64,000 nt of DNA from Uranotaenia lowii (Eukaryota > Arthropoda > Insecta > Diptera > Culicidae). Below the pieces are notes generated by a model. The model was given only the letters and a program-made list of their open reading frames with translations, was not told where the DNA came from and did no database searches. Below, piece after piece: positions 11,666 through 22,571 of the stretch. The position numbers and the translations under genes were made by a program. The stretch covers positions 336,118,023-336,182,022 of the forward strand of contig NC_073693.1 in NCBI RefSeq assembly GCF_029784155.1, read 5' to 3'. Within the stretch, counting starts at the first letter, position 1. Each line of letters starts with the position of its first letter.

Positions 11666-13483
11666 TTCTCATCTACCAGTTTGAAAAAAAAATCAATTAA
11701 TTTTAGAAGAGGTTAAATTGATCTTATCGTTTTTTTTTTCTTTTTGAGAGTAATATTCTGATTTTTTTTTAATTGAGAATCGATAATTTTCAAAAAGCGT
11801 TAATGTTGCTCTCCTTGCACAGCGATGATCATCAAACTTGAGTGAGCGTTCCCAAATATTATCCTCGTTTTCAGTTTATGCACCTTTCCTTTGAGCAAAC
11901 TTTCAATATTTATGCTGGATTGCTGGATGAATTTTCACCTATTTTCCTCATTCAAAATAATATACCATAACAGGTGGAATGTAGAAGCGTAAAGAAAAAC
12001 ACCACCTCTATACTTAGTTCTGAGCCACGGATACACCATTTCTAAAACGGATTAACGTTTTTTGGTCGACATTCGAAGCAAACGAAACATTGACCGGTTA
12101 AAAATTTCAACCCAGACATCCAGAAGGGATGAGAAAAAAACTAAAAACTCACCTGCAAACATGAACCATCCAGCTACGTACAGGCGACACATGTTAGACG
12201 TAATAATTCTTTATTTTTTCCACCTGTCGGGACTGATCTTGGATATGGAGGGAAGCAGTACAAATGTTCTTTGGAAATGTGGAATGGAGTTTATATTCGA
12301 GCTTAGTTTTGCACGTCCATTGAATTCAGTGGTTTTGAAAGAATATTTGTGTGAGCAAAACAAAAAGTTCTTCAACACTGAATATTTGCTCAAATTTTCG
12401 AGCAGCGGTAAGCTTTTATTTTTTCAATATTTCTCACCAAAACCCACCGTGTTTACCTTTCAAGAAGCAACAAACCGTGACGAAAAGCCAAACAGTTCCA
12501 TTAGCGTAAGCTCAGTTGTCGTCTGGCAAGTAAAGCAACAACCCTCTTATGCGATTGCGTTTAAGTCTGTCTGGGTCCGAGTAGAAGGAATCGGTTTCAA
12601 ATGACACCATGTTTTGTCCGATAAAACTGGCCATAATCCTTACAGCTGCACCTCTAATGTCTAGTTTGGTTTCAGGCGTAAAAAGAAAACGTAGAATTTT
12701 GTTTCCCCAAATGTGACTACACTTCCGCATCATATGGTCTAAGCTGTGTGACTAATATGTCACAGTATTTTTGTGCTTCTAGACACCTTGAACCTACTTG
12801 TGACAATCTCTCCATGGTCAGACTTATGGAACTGCTTTATGTACAAGGAAATTCTAAAAACAAATTGTCAGCTAACTTAAAAATATTCTTCATTCTTTTA
12901 AAGAATATGTCTTGTATGCCTTTTTTTGAATTCTGTGATTTAGAACCAAAACAAACAAGTTCAACAAATTTATGACGGTCGCCATAAAAGGAAAAAAAAA
13001 CTTTCTGCCGTGTGTGAACACGACAAACAAAAATCAAACCAACAAATTTGACCACATTTGACACATTCTCAACATTTAAAGCCGTCAAACCAAGGATTCT
13101 TTACTTTGAGCCAAGAGCTCAATCTTCACCTATTCTATTCTACCGACTCAAAGGCGCCACTGTTCTGTCACTTTTGGCTCGGATGGATGCGCCCAACCAG
13201 TCAGTACCCGCCCCCATTTTCCCAAATCCTGCACCCGGTTTGACGGTGTTGACGGTGCGGGTCAAATGGATGTGTACTCAAACGGCCTCCTAACCCTGCA
13301 AACCCTGATGGCAGAAGAGAACTCAACCCCAATTTTTCATAAATCGGCTCACCCCGAAAAACCAAAGAGTTTGCACAGACAGCAACAAGCCGAGACGCCA
13401 CCGACCGCAGAAAAGTATCCTTAGAACATAGAGGGAAGAAAAAATATGAATCCTAGTAAAGAGCAAACGGTTCCGGACAGACC
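11666..13483. other. Non-repetitive region, no gene assigned
   Basis: More balanced composition from about 11800 onwards. A 180-codon plus-strand open frame (12062-12604) begins at TTG; its first ATG comes 33 codons in. It has no recognisable domain and is interrupted by low-complexity stretches, so it is not called. Small frames around 13050-13300 overlap each other and have no support. Confidence 0.35.
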
Positions 13484-13771
13484 ATGGATCCGGATCCGGA
13501 AAACCTGCAGCAAAAGTTGCGGAGGAAGACGGAAAAAATGGCCTCGAAGATCGATGGCAGCCGAAAGGCATCTCCGGGACCAGCCCTGGAGCAGCACCCA
13601 CTAACTATAACCGATGCCAACAATTGTGTTTTTTTCCCCTTCAGTTCTCTATCTTCAAATATCACGATTTATGCTAATAGGATTTCTGGCATTGTACCAT
13701 CACACCGACACGAGACGAGCAAGCCTCCGCCCTCAATTTTTGCCGCCAACCAGTCAGAGGTCCTTCCTTGA
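13484..13771 (+). CDS. Doubtful coding exon, unknown protein
   Basis: An ATG in a good context (GACCATGG) opens a 95-codon frame. The first ~45 residues are hydrophilic and charged (MDPDPENLQQKLRRK at the start, then a Lys/Arg/Ser-rich stretch). The codons there mostly end in G or C, unlike the AT-rich surroundings. After residue ~46 the frame becomes low-complexity (VFFPFSSLSS) and looks non-coding, so a real exon would have to end before then. I found no convincing splice donor at that point. No family is recognised. It could be a first coding exon of a neighbouring gene, or chance. Confidence 0.2.
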   Translation: MDPDPENLQQKLRRKTEKMASKIDGSRKASPGPALEQHPLTITDANNCVFFPFSSLSSNITIYANRISGIVPSHRHETSKPPPSIFAANQSEVLP

Positions 13772-14290
13772 AAGGGATTCCGCTCAATCGGATCGGATGC
13801 TGCTGCCTAAAAGTGGGCATCAGAAATATTTGCATGGCGGGTAAATTTTTCTTTCCCGACAGAGGCAGAGAGAGATAGATTTCATTTATTTTCCTGCTTG
13901 TTTGTGGTTTCGGTCTGTGGTGGGTACTTCAGAGGCAGACTTATGGGGGTAAGGATCGTCTCTCGAATCGTTAAAAATATATTACATGAAATTATTACAA
14001 GTGGAAATGTTTCGACCGTCTCTAGGGCCCCAAAAATTGGTGTCACCGGCAAGAAAAATGTAGCATTTATATGTTATCATCACCTGGAGCAGATTTTACA
14101 AAATGTATCAGTACCACATGTCAATTTGGCACTTCTTTGAGAAAATGCAGTGTTCTACTTAAAAGTATTGAGCTTCTTGATACATGAACATGCCTCAGGT
14201 AAGCAGCTTACAGATAGTTTTCCAAAAACACAAGAACAGCATTTCATTTTTTGGATTTTATCTCTTTTCTAAAAAAAAAAATACAAAAAT
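13772..14290. other. Non-repetitive sequence, nothing recognised
   Basis: No convincing coding, RNA or repeat signal. The stretch leads into the left arm of a large fold-back element. Confidence 0.35.
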
Positions 14291-15754
14291 AACACTAGTT
14301 TACAAAATTTTAAACAAATTCATGAACTTGATTAACTGACCAACATTTTTAATGTAAAATCGGGCGCTGAATCCGAAAATGAAATTCAAAAAAATCTCAG
14401 TAAATAGAACCGTTTTTGAGTTATGCTTCAAATATGAAATTTCGAAAAAATTAAAAAAGTTCTTGTACTTAGATTAAAATATCTCGGACGGCATAACAGT
14501 AATGTGAAATCCCTCTTTTGCATATTGAAGGTGAATAAGTTTTCTATCGATCATCTAAACACTGTTTTTGCGTTTGACCAACAGTATTGCTGATATTAAT
14601 GATTTTATGAGAAAACAATGATAAAAAACGCATTTTTTTAGAGAAAATTTTGTTTCAACGAAAGTTTTAGACTCGATGTTAGCATTTAAAAAATCCGATT
14701 TTCTTTTGTGCTTAAATTTCAATTCAAAACAAAAATTTCAAGTGGTTATTCATCAAAATCGGTTGAAAATTGAAGAAGTTATGCCTACTTTACCATAACT
14801 GAAATTTTTGGAGTTTTTAATAATTTAACGAACCGCAGTACACTTATCATAGTAAAGGAAGAATGAAACATGATAAATCTCACTCGCTCCAAGTCAAATT
14901 ATTCATTAGCTAACCAGAAGGTCACATGCCAAGTTTCAAGAAGATCTGACCATAGGGAGGGGTTGCTTAAGTCTCAAACGTGAATAAAATTTTGAGGTAT
15001 TTTGCCCTGAAGGAACGAAAAATACTGATTTTTCATCAATAACTTTTTTCATCACTAGCTGATTGTTTTTTATGGTTGATTTTATTAAAGCCTAAGTTGA
15101 GACAAATATTTCACCCGAAGACTGTAATTCGATTGGATTTGAAACAGAAAAGTTATTGCGGTTCAAAGGCCGCAAATTTTGTCCAACACGCAATGAGTAC
15201 TTTTCACGCATTGCGTTTTATACGACAATTTTCGACCAAAATACAAACTTTAAATTTCAGTTATGGTAAAGTAGCCATAACTTTTTCAATTTTCAACCGA
15301 TTTTGATGAATAACCACTTGAAATCTTTGTTTTAAATCGACATTTAAGCGCAAAAGAAAATCGGGTTTTTTAAATGCTAACATCGAGTCTAAAACTTTCG
15401 TTGAAACAAAATTTTCTCTAAAAAAATGCGTTTTTTATAATTTTTTTTCTCGTAAAATCACTAATATCAGCAATACTGTTGGTCAAACGCAAAAACAGTG
15501 TTTAGATGATCGATAGAAAACTTATTCATCTTCAATATGCAAAAGAGGGATTTCAAATTACTGTTATGCCGTCCGAGATATTTTAATCTAAGTACAAGAG
15601 CTTTTTTAATTTTTTCGAAATTTCATATTTGAAGCATAACTCAAAAACGGTTCTACTGAGATTTTTTTGAATTTCATTTTCGAATTTCGCGCCCGATTTC
15701 ACATTGGAAATGACCTTCAGTTTACTGAGTTCAAAAATGCTGTAAACTAGTGTA
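14291..15754. mobile_element. Large fold-back element with ~510-bp inverted arms
   Basis: The left arm 14291-14815 is the reverse complement of the right arm 15240-15754, with only scattered differences. Shared landmarks include ACACTAGTTTAC at the outer edge, ATATCTCGGACGGCATAACA, ACTGTTTTTGCGTTTGACCA, AACGAAAGTTTTAGACTCGA and the inner TTACCATAACTGAAATTT. The ~425-bp spacer is not random. Its TTAAAGCCTAA, CGAAGACTG and AATTCGATT words match part of one arm of the fold-back element at 21821-22571. The spacer ends with a small palindrome (ACGCAATG...CATTGCGT). It is non-coding. If transcribed through, it would fold into a very long hairpin RNA. Confidence 0.85.
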
Positions 15755-16019
15755 ATCAAACAGCAGATTGGATATTTACCAATAGTGACAATGCCTAGCA
15801 ATCGAAACGTCCTTTCACTCAACGACTGCAGCAAAAGTATGACAATGAATTTAAGTTAATTGGAAAAAGTTTTATTTAAACCCCTTTAACGATTTTGACA
15901 AGCTATTGGCGTGGAATTCTGTAATTTTACATATTTCACATGTTTGCTAAAATCAGGTTTCAAAGTTTATTAAAGATAGGGTTTGGCCGCATCCAGCCGA
16001 TGGAACCACGCATGGTCTC

Positions 16020-17380
16020 ACATTGTGAATACTCTCAACTCGCCTTTTTATTTCAAGCTGTCTTCACTACTCGCTTGAAATTTATATTTATTTCTTCAGA
16101 CTGTCCTCTCAACTCGCCTTTCATTCCAAGCTTGCCGCACAATTTTTTTCAGACTGTCCTCTCAACGTGCTTTTCAAATTCATGCTGTCCTCTCAACTCG
16201 TTTGACATTTTCATCGATTTTTTCTGATTGTTTTCTCAAACGCTTGAATTTTAATTGATTTGTTCAGGCTGTCCTCTCAACTCGCCTATCAAATTCAAGC
16301 TGTCCTCTAAACTCACCTGAAATTTGTCCAGGGTTTTGTCTTTTCAGTACGCCTTTCCATTCCAAGTTCTGTTCTCGATACGCTAGGAATTTCCATCGAT
16401 TTATTCAGGCTGTCCTCTCAATTCGCCTTTCAATTTCAAGCTGGCCTCTTAACTCGCTTGAAATTTTTATTCAGGCTGTCATCTCAAATCGTCTCTCAAT
16501 TCCAAGGTCATTTGTTCAGGTCATCCTCTAAACTCAATTTCCAAATTCAAGCTGTTCTCTCAAATCGTTTAAAACTTTTATCGATTTTTATTTTCGCAAC
16601 TCCCCTTTCAAATTCAAGCTGTCCTCTCAATTCGCTTGAAATTTTTATCGATTTGTTCAGGTTGTTCTCTCAACTCACCTTTCAATTTGAAGCTGTCCTT
16701 TCAATTCGTTTGAAATTTCCATTGATTTGTTCAGGCTATCCTCTCAACTCGTCTTTAATTTTAAGATGTCCTCTAAACTCGTTTGAATTTTTTTTCTCGA
16801 TTTATTCAAACTGTTCTCTTAACTCGTCTTTCAGATTCAATCAGCCCTTTCAACTCGCTTGAAATTATTATTGATTTGTTCAGGCTGTCCTCTCTACTTG
16901 TTTTTCAATTTTAAGCTGTTATCTCAGATCGCTGAAAAAACTGATTGATTTGTTCAAGCTGTCCTCTTAACTCGCCTTTCCAATTCATTTTATCGATTTG
17001 TTTAAGCTTTCCTCTCAACACGATTGTAATTTTCATCCATTTGTTCAGGCTGTCCTCTCAATTCACTTGAATTTTTTTATTGATTTGTTTGGTCTGTCTT
17101 CTCAACTCGTCTTTCAATTTCAAGCCTCTGTATTTGCATGGATTATTTTATTTGTTCAGGTGGTCCTCTCAATGCGACTGAAATTTTTATTGATTTGTTC
17201 AGGTGATCCTCTCAACTCATATTTAAATTTCAAGCTGTCCTCAAAACTCACTTGAAATTTATACTTATTTTTTCAGGCCGTGCTCTCTACTCGCCTTTCA
17301 ATTTGAAGCAATACTCTCAACTCGCTTGAAATTTGAAAAGACTTTTTCTGGTTGTCCTCTCAACTGGTTTAAAGTTTTTG
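16020..17380 (+). repeat. Degenerate ~73-bp minisatellite
   Basis: About 18 diverged copies of a two-part unit. The first half is built on CTGTCCTCTCAACTCGCC plus TTTCAATTTCAAG. The second half is CTGTCCTCTCAACTCGCTTG followed by AAATTTTTATCGATTTGTTCAGG-like sequence. Thus each ~73-bp unit contains two related ~35-bp halves that share CTGTCCTCTCAACTCG. Copies differ by substitutions and small indels, so the array is old. Several frames are open over parts of it because stop codons are rare in the consensus; none is a supported gene. Confidence 0.85.
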
Positions 17381-18871
17381 TTGTTTGCGAAGCTTTTTTT
17401 ATACAAACTTTAATATAATGGGTAATCGAATTATTAATTTTTGAGTTTTTTTTTATTGGATACTTAATTAACTTTTTGGTTTTCAACCTCGATAGATGAA
17501 AACTATTCCAACGTGAAGCGTGTGTTTATTCCTTTTTTGCGGTTCACTTTTTTTTTCTAATTTCTCATTTTTTCAAGCTTGGCCCGTCTAGCCCGGCCTT
17601 GGGTAGACTGCCAACTCGCGTGCACGCTCGTGTCAAATGACGAAGTGTCAGTTTTATCCATTCCATCCATACTTTTTTTTGTTTTGTTTCGATTAGTCGT
17701 TTTACCATCTTTATGGCATTCGCGACTTTTATCAACGTTGCAGTTGGCGGATTGTTATTTAAACTTATCCGGTACAACTGTGTTCGATGTTTACTCTTGG
17801 GCTCGAATTCGCGGACATCGGCTCAGGAGACAACAGACTTGAAAACCGAGCTATATTACAAGCCCGTACATACTGAAAGAATGCAGGATACCGCAAGTTT
17901 TTGCTCTCAACTCATGGAAGCCATTGTCAGCGACAAACGCGAACTTACTTCGAAAAAATATACTTAGATAAAATCTTCACAGGGCTCACTTTCCCCGACC
18001 AAAATATCCCAGATTTGCTTAGGAGGTGAAAAAGGGGGCAAAAAACGACGAGTCAAGAAAACAGATGTCAACTAAAACTTCCAGTAAAATCGGAAACCGG
18101 AAAAGTAAACGTGACCTTTAAACTCTCAAATAAAAGCTACATCAGAATAACGTGCAAAATAAGATTTCTATTCGCTAAAATTTTGCATGTGTTAGTGAGG
18201 GGTTTTCAAATTCATTTTCCCGAATTTCCCTACTAGCTGCTAACATTTTGCTCCGGGAGATTTTCCCTCTAACTATTAGCGCTCGCAAGCACTGCCTGGC
18301 TTCCTTTTTCCCTCAGAAATTTTAGAGTGCATTCGTTTGAAATTGTTGAAACTTACGGTTTCCTCCTGCGTTCGGAACAGCAGCATAATTCAGCTGCCAC
18401 GAGCAGGACCAAAGCATGGTTTGTTTTGTTTTGGTTCCTCTTGCTATGTTCAATTCGCAATAGAGAACAATAGATCAATGATTGCTGACGACAGGTGATG
18501 ATGATAAACGCAGTGCAAATGTTTACATTATTACACGGTTAGACGAGAGTATTCAAATTGTATTTGTGGTAACACAATAGTGCTGCCAGATATTCTGGGT
18601 AAGAGTATCAAAGTACTCATTAAGAAATAAGTACTTTCCCCGTTAGTGAATATGATATGAGAGTTCGACAATAGCAATCGCTAATGAATTGTGTAGTTCG
18701 GTAATGACTAGACTGACGAAACATGAATAAAGATAACTCCACCACTGAAACCTACGTTTTCAACCGAAACTTTATGGCCATTTGGGGAATTTTTCCTGGG
18801 AAATTCTCATCTCTTTCTGTGCGTTTTTAGGGTTTTAGTTTGGCTGGTGTGTAATTAATAGCCCATCGGAT
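17381..18871. other. Non-repetitive region, one weak small ORF
   Basis: A GC-richer patch near 17575-17640 is followed by an 84-codon ATG frame at 17713-17967. That frame has a hydrophobic start (MAFATFINVAVGGLLF) and no recognised family. Its start context is poor, with T at -3. I do not call it as a gene. The remainder to 18871 shows no coding or repeat signal. Confidence 0.3.
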
Positions 18872-19020
18872 ATGCTTGAGCAATCTGTTTGAAAGTGCTG
18901 CCGTATCGTGGCACTTACAAAAAGAAAATATTCCTGCCAAGACTCGAAACTCACAACCTCGGGGGTACACATTACTTTTCAACATGCAATGCCCGAACCA
19001 ACTGTGCTATCGAGATAGGG
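18872..19020 (-). mobile_element. tRNA-derived SINE-like fragment
   Basis: On the minus strand TAGCACAGTTGG (18998-19009) fits an RNA polymerase III A box. GTTTCGAGTCT (18940-18950) fits a B box, about 50 bp downstream. The intervening and flanking sequence does not fold as a functional tRNA. A tRNA-derived SINE, or a tRNA pseudogene, fits better than a tRNA gene. Confidence 0.55.
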
Positions 19021-19319
19021 TTGGTGAGTGCCGTCAAAATACTGTTTTGTATGGGACAAGGAGGCGGTAATTTTCAAAATACTCACTTGTATCGATAAGG
19101 GGCTGATTTACACAGGAAGCGGAAAAGTTTCTGGAAAATGGCCGTTCGTCTGTTGCGAGATGCCACTCGTTGAACCAAAAGGATAATTGCCGCCTCGCGT
19201 ATATCGTTTCGCCAATCTGCGCCGTCGGCGATCGCTGAGTGCGTTGGGAACACTTTCCCTGGCTGGTTGATAACGGGTTGCAGGTGGATCGGCTCCTCCG
19301 AAAATCTGTATATTACCTA
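19021..19319. other. Short non-repetitive spacer
   Basis: Relatively GC-rich sequence between a SINE fragment and a TA-flanked element. Nothing further was recognised. Confidence 0.3.
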
Positions 19320-20364
19320 GGGTTAGTTGCCCTACTTGGGACCCTTTAAGCGGTGGATTTTAAATAATCACGCTTTTCTCATAAACAAACGGGAGCTTTC
19401 TATCTTTAAAGAATTTATTTATAGTTCTTCATTTTATTTGCAAGTTTCAGTGAGAATTTTCAACATAGGTTTCGCCTTTATTGAAAGATTTGCATAGATA
19501 TTGATGATCAAAATTTCCATCTTTGAACCTACTGTTCCTATTTTGGTACTGTACTGGTACCTTCAATTGGACCTATATCTAAAATTCTTATAAAATATAT
19601 GATTTTTCGAAAATAAATAAACAAATTCATTAAAAGTGTTATCTTTAATTAAGTATAACCATTAAAAATATTACAGCTTTTTAACGACTAAAAAAACTTA
19701 CATTTCTGTCATGAATATTTTAAACTTTTTTACTCCCCGTCAGCTCTATCAGCAGAAAATTAGCTCAAATTTTTATATGTCGACTAACTTATAGTTTATT
19801 TGCGTAAAGCTAACAAAAAATGTAAGATATGTTCATTATTGGTTCTGAATTATGCCCCAAATAAAAATTCGCACTTTTGTTGATTTGTTTGGTATTCACA
19901 CAACGTTTTTGTGATGTTAGGGCTAAAAATGGAACATCAAAGTCAAAGTCTCCTATATTTGGACCCTTTACAAATTTTCCGGGTTTTCAATTGATTTTCA
20001 TTTATTTAGGAAAAATAGGTAATCTGGTTCATATTCTCCATAGTGAAAGTTATAACCCTTTAAATATTGGCTTGGACACTGAAAAAACGTGATTATTCCT
20101 TATTTCCTCTCATTTCTCAAAACGCACCCCACTAATTGAGCTGTCTAATTTACCACTGAATAGGAGGCACATTTTTAAAAACGTTTAAAATTTTATGAGA
20201 AAGACTTTTTATGGCAAAAAGCGGTATGGAAGGATTCAGGAAGAATAAGAGTTCATTGTGCACATAGCAGCATATTTATCCTTTGCAAGCAAAATGAATT
20301 ATTTACAATTTTCGGCATTTTAGGACTAAAGTAGGCTCTAGGACCAAAGTAGGAGCACTCACCC
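19320..20364. mobile_element. TA-flanked non-autonomous DNA element
   Basis: The ends form ~24-bp imperfect terminal inverted repeats. The left end starts GGGTTAGTTGCCCTACTTGG and the reverse complement of the right end starts GGGTGAGTGCTCCTACTTTG. Both are bordered by TA (19318-19319 and 20365-20366), the target duplication typical of the Tc1/mariner/pogo supergroup. No transposase is recognisable inside. An orphan left end of the same family lies at 3655-3745. Confidence 0.75.
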
Positions 20365-21013
20365 TATATTAGTTCCATATCCAAATGCACTTTGAGATTT
20401 GAATATAAATATCAATTACCCTTTTTCAAATTATAATCGCACTCGTTAAACAATATACACTATCTTGTGCTCGGAGGGAAAAACTGAGAGAAAAAAAACA
20501 TTCACAAAATTGTTTAAGACCACGTTTAATTTTTTTGGAGGACCTTAGTGTACTATGTAACGCCCGAAACATAAATTTTAACCGATCCGGTCTACTTCAC
20601 AGTCCAAAAAAAGTGGACGAGAAAAAGCATTAGCCCTCAGAATAAAAAAAAAGATATTGGTTTTTGTAGCCGGAACTTCGTAATTATTATCGAACTGATA
20701 ATCTTGAAGTTCTCCGAAGAAAATTTCTTCTTATCAAGATTTTTCAACAACCCGGTCATCACTACATTCACACAAGTCTAGCGATGGGGTTAATAACCGG
20801 ACGCATATCAACCAGCTGGTGACGACAGGCTTCATATTTATAATCCAAACGCTAAGCTATTACTCCAGATGAAATCATATCTCATATAAAGGGATTCCTT
20901 CGTGACGTTCTATCTGAAGTGCTCTTGGGTGGTGGGGCTCTACGTCATTGAGTGCCTCGATAAAAGAGCACTCTCGTGAGTTCGAGTTACTGATGGGGGT
21001 CAGTGATGTCGAC
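20365..21013. other. Spacer with possible decayed repeats
   Basis: No coding signal. A stretch around 20760-20870 has, on the minus strand, weak similarity to tRNA box words (TAGCTTAGCG), too weak to annotate separately. Confidence 0.3.
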
Positions 21014-21455
21014 CTTCCAGATTTTGTCTAGATCTTCCAGATTTTTTGGACTTTTGCCAGATATTTTTTTAAGGTTTCCAAACTTTCAGACTTTTGTCAT
21101 TTCTTCCAGACATTTCCAGACTTAGGAGTGTGATTTTTTTTTGGCAAAACAGTAAAAATTCATTTTTTTTTGCTAAATGGCAGGAAATGATTCGGATTAG
21201 TAATTGAAAAGTGAGGAATGCCACAAAGATGATTGTAAAACAGGATGTTAAGCCTAGAACGTAGTACCAATGACACCACCATAATGGTCTCAGGCATTGA
21301 TAGTGTAGAGAATGAAGGATTATTATCAAGTAATGAGTGTTATTCCCTACACTGCAATATTGCGATCTGGCGACCAAAAAAAAAGTCGTGACCTATAAAG
21401 TTCGCCATCCAGACTTTTCCAGACATTTTATCAAAATCTTCCAGACATTTCTGAA
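21014..21455. repeat. Repeat with TTCCAGA-rich ends
   Basis: Clusters of TTCCAGATTTT/TTCCAGACATTT words occur at 21014-21125 and again at 21411-21455, around an unrelated ~280-bp middle. This resembles either one degenerate 10-12 bp repeat split by an insertion or the two ends of one element. No target duplication was found. Confidence 0.4.
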
Positions 21456-21820
21456 AAACAGTTGGCATCTTTTATGGGAGTCTGAGAGAACTATCCCTGA
21501 GTGGCTAAGGGTTTGAAGCCAGAGAATGCTCTGGGAAGTAGCATTCTAAAAATATCTTTTAGGGGTGCACAAGCAAACTAGCAAAATATCGATACTGTTA
21601 CAGCAGAGAGAAGAAATAAGCTGTTTTCACACTTGAAGCCCGCGCGGGAGAACAAAGCTGAAACGTTTTCGGAATATGCAAACATTGCGAAATTTTGGTA
21701 TATATCCAATTTAAACTATTCGAACCGGCATCAAGTAACCATTTTCACGTTCGTTTACTTATTCGGTAAGAACTGCGATTCGCTTTATGACTTGAACTAC
21801 CACTTTTATTGCGAGTATAT

Positions 21821-22571
21821 TAGACTGCCCCAAATATGTATTGGAAATTAAAAACCTGTGAAATGTTATGCGCTACAGGCAAAAATTGATCCTAGGCTTA
21901 GTACAAGATCTCATGCCAAATTTGGGCCAGATCGCATCACGGGAAGGGGTCGCTCAACGAGCCTGAAGTTTGTTTGGGATTTTAAGTCATTTAGTTCGGA
22001 GAAACATGAAAAACAGTTTTTCATCAATTACTTTGGTTTCCGTCGGCCGATGCCTTTCAAAAACAATTTTTCTTAAAGCCTAAACTATGACAAATTTTTT
22101 ATCTGAAGACTGCATTTCGATTAGAGTTAAGATAAAAAAAAGTTATCTGGCTTCAAAACTGGGCTAACTTTTTTGAGGATGGTATTCATCACTGTAAATG
22201 AGTCGGGGCGGTCGAAATATTGACGCCTCATTAACAGTTATGAATACCACCGTAAAAAAAAGTTATCCCATTTTTTATCTTAACTCTAATCGAAATGGAA
22301 TTTTTGGTTGAAATGTTTTTCATAATTTGGACTTTAAAAAAAACTGTTTTTGAAAGAAATCGGGACCACGTTAATGATGGATAAACAGTTTTTCATGTTT
22401 CTTCCGAACAAAATGTTTCAAAATCCCATACAAACTTTAGGCTGGTTGAGCGACCCCTTCCCGTGATCCGATCTGGCCCAAATTTGGCATGAGATCTTAT
22501 ACTAGGCCTAGGATTAATTTTAGCCTGCAGCGCATAGCTTTTTCAAAAGTCGGGTCATTTGGGGCATTCTA
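21821..22571. mobile_element. Fold-back hAT-like element with 8-bp target duplication
   Basis: The 751-bp element begins TAGACTGCCCCAAAT; the reverse complement of its end is TAGAATGCCCCAAAT. It is flanked by a perfect 8-bp direct repeat, GAGTATAT (21813-21820 and 22572-22579), as expected for hAT-type transposition. Inside, the two halves are inverted copies of each other: CATGCCAAATTTGGGCCAGA on the left against its complement near 22475-22495, and GGTATTCAT...ATGAATACC at the centre, leaving a loop of about 15-20 bp. It is non-coding. Confidence 0.9.

Noticed and set aside
9820..11716. ~600-codon open frames over array 2
   Set aside because: Same periodicity artefact; the plus and minus frames are equally open.
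12062..12604. 180-codon frame as a gene
   Set aside because: Starts at TTG, has no recognisable domain and has AT-driven composition.
17713..17967. 84-codon ORF with a hydrophobic start
   Set aside because: Poor start context, no recognised family, and upstream sequence that looks like a splice acceptor by chance. Left uncalled.
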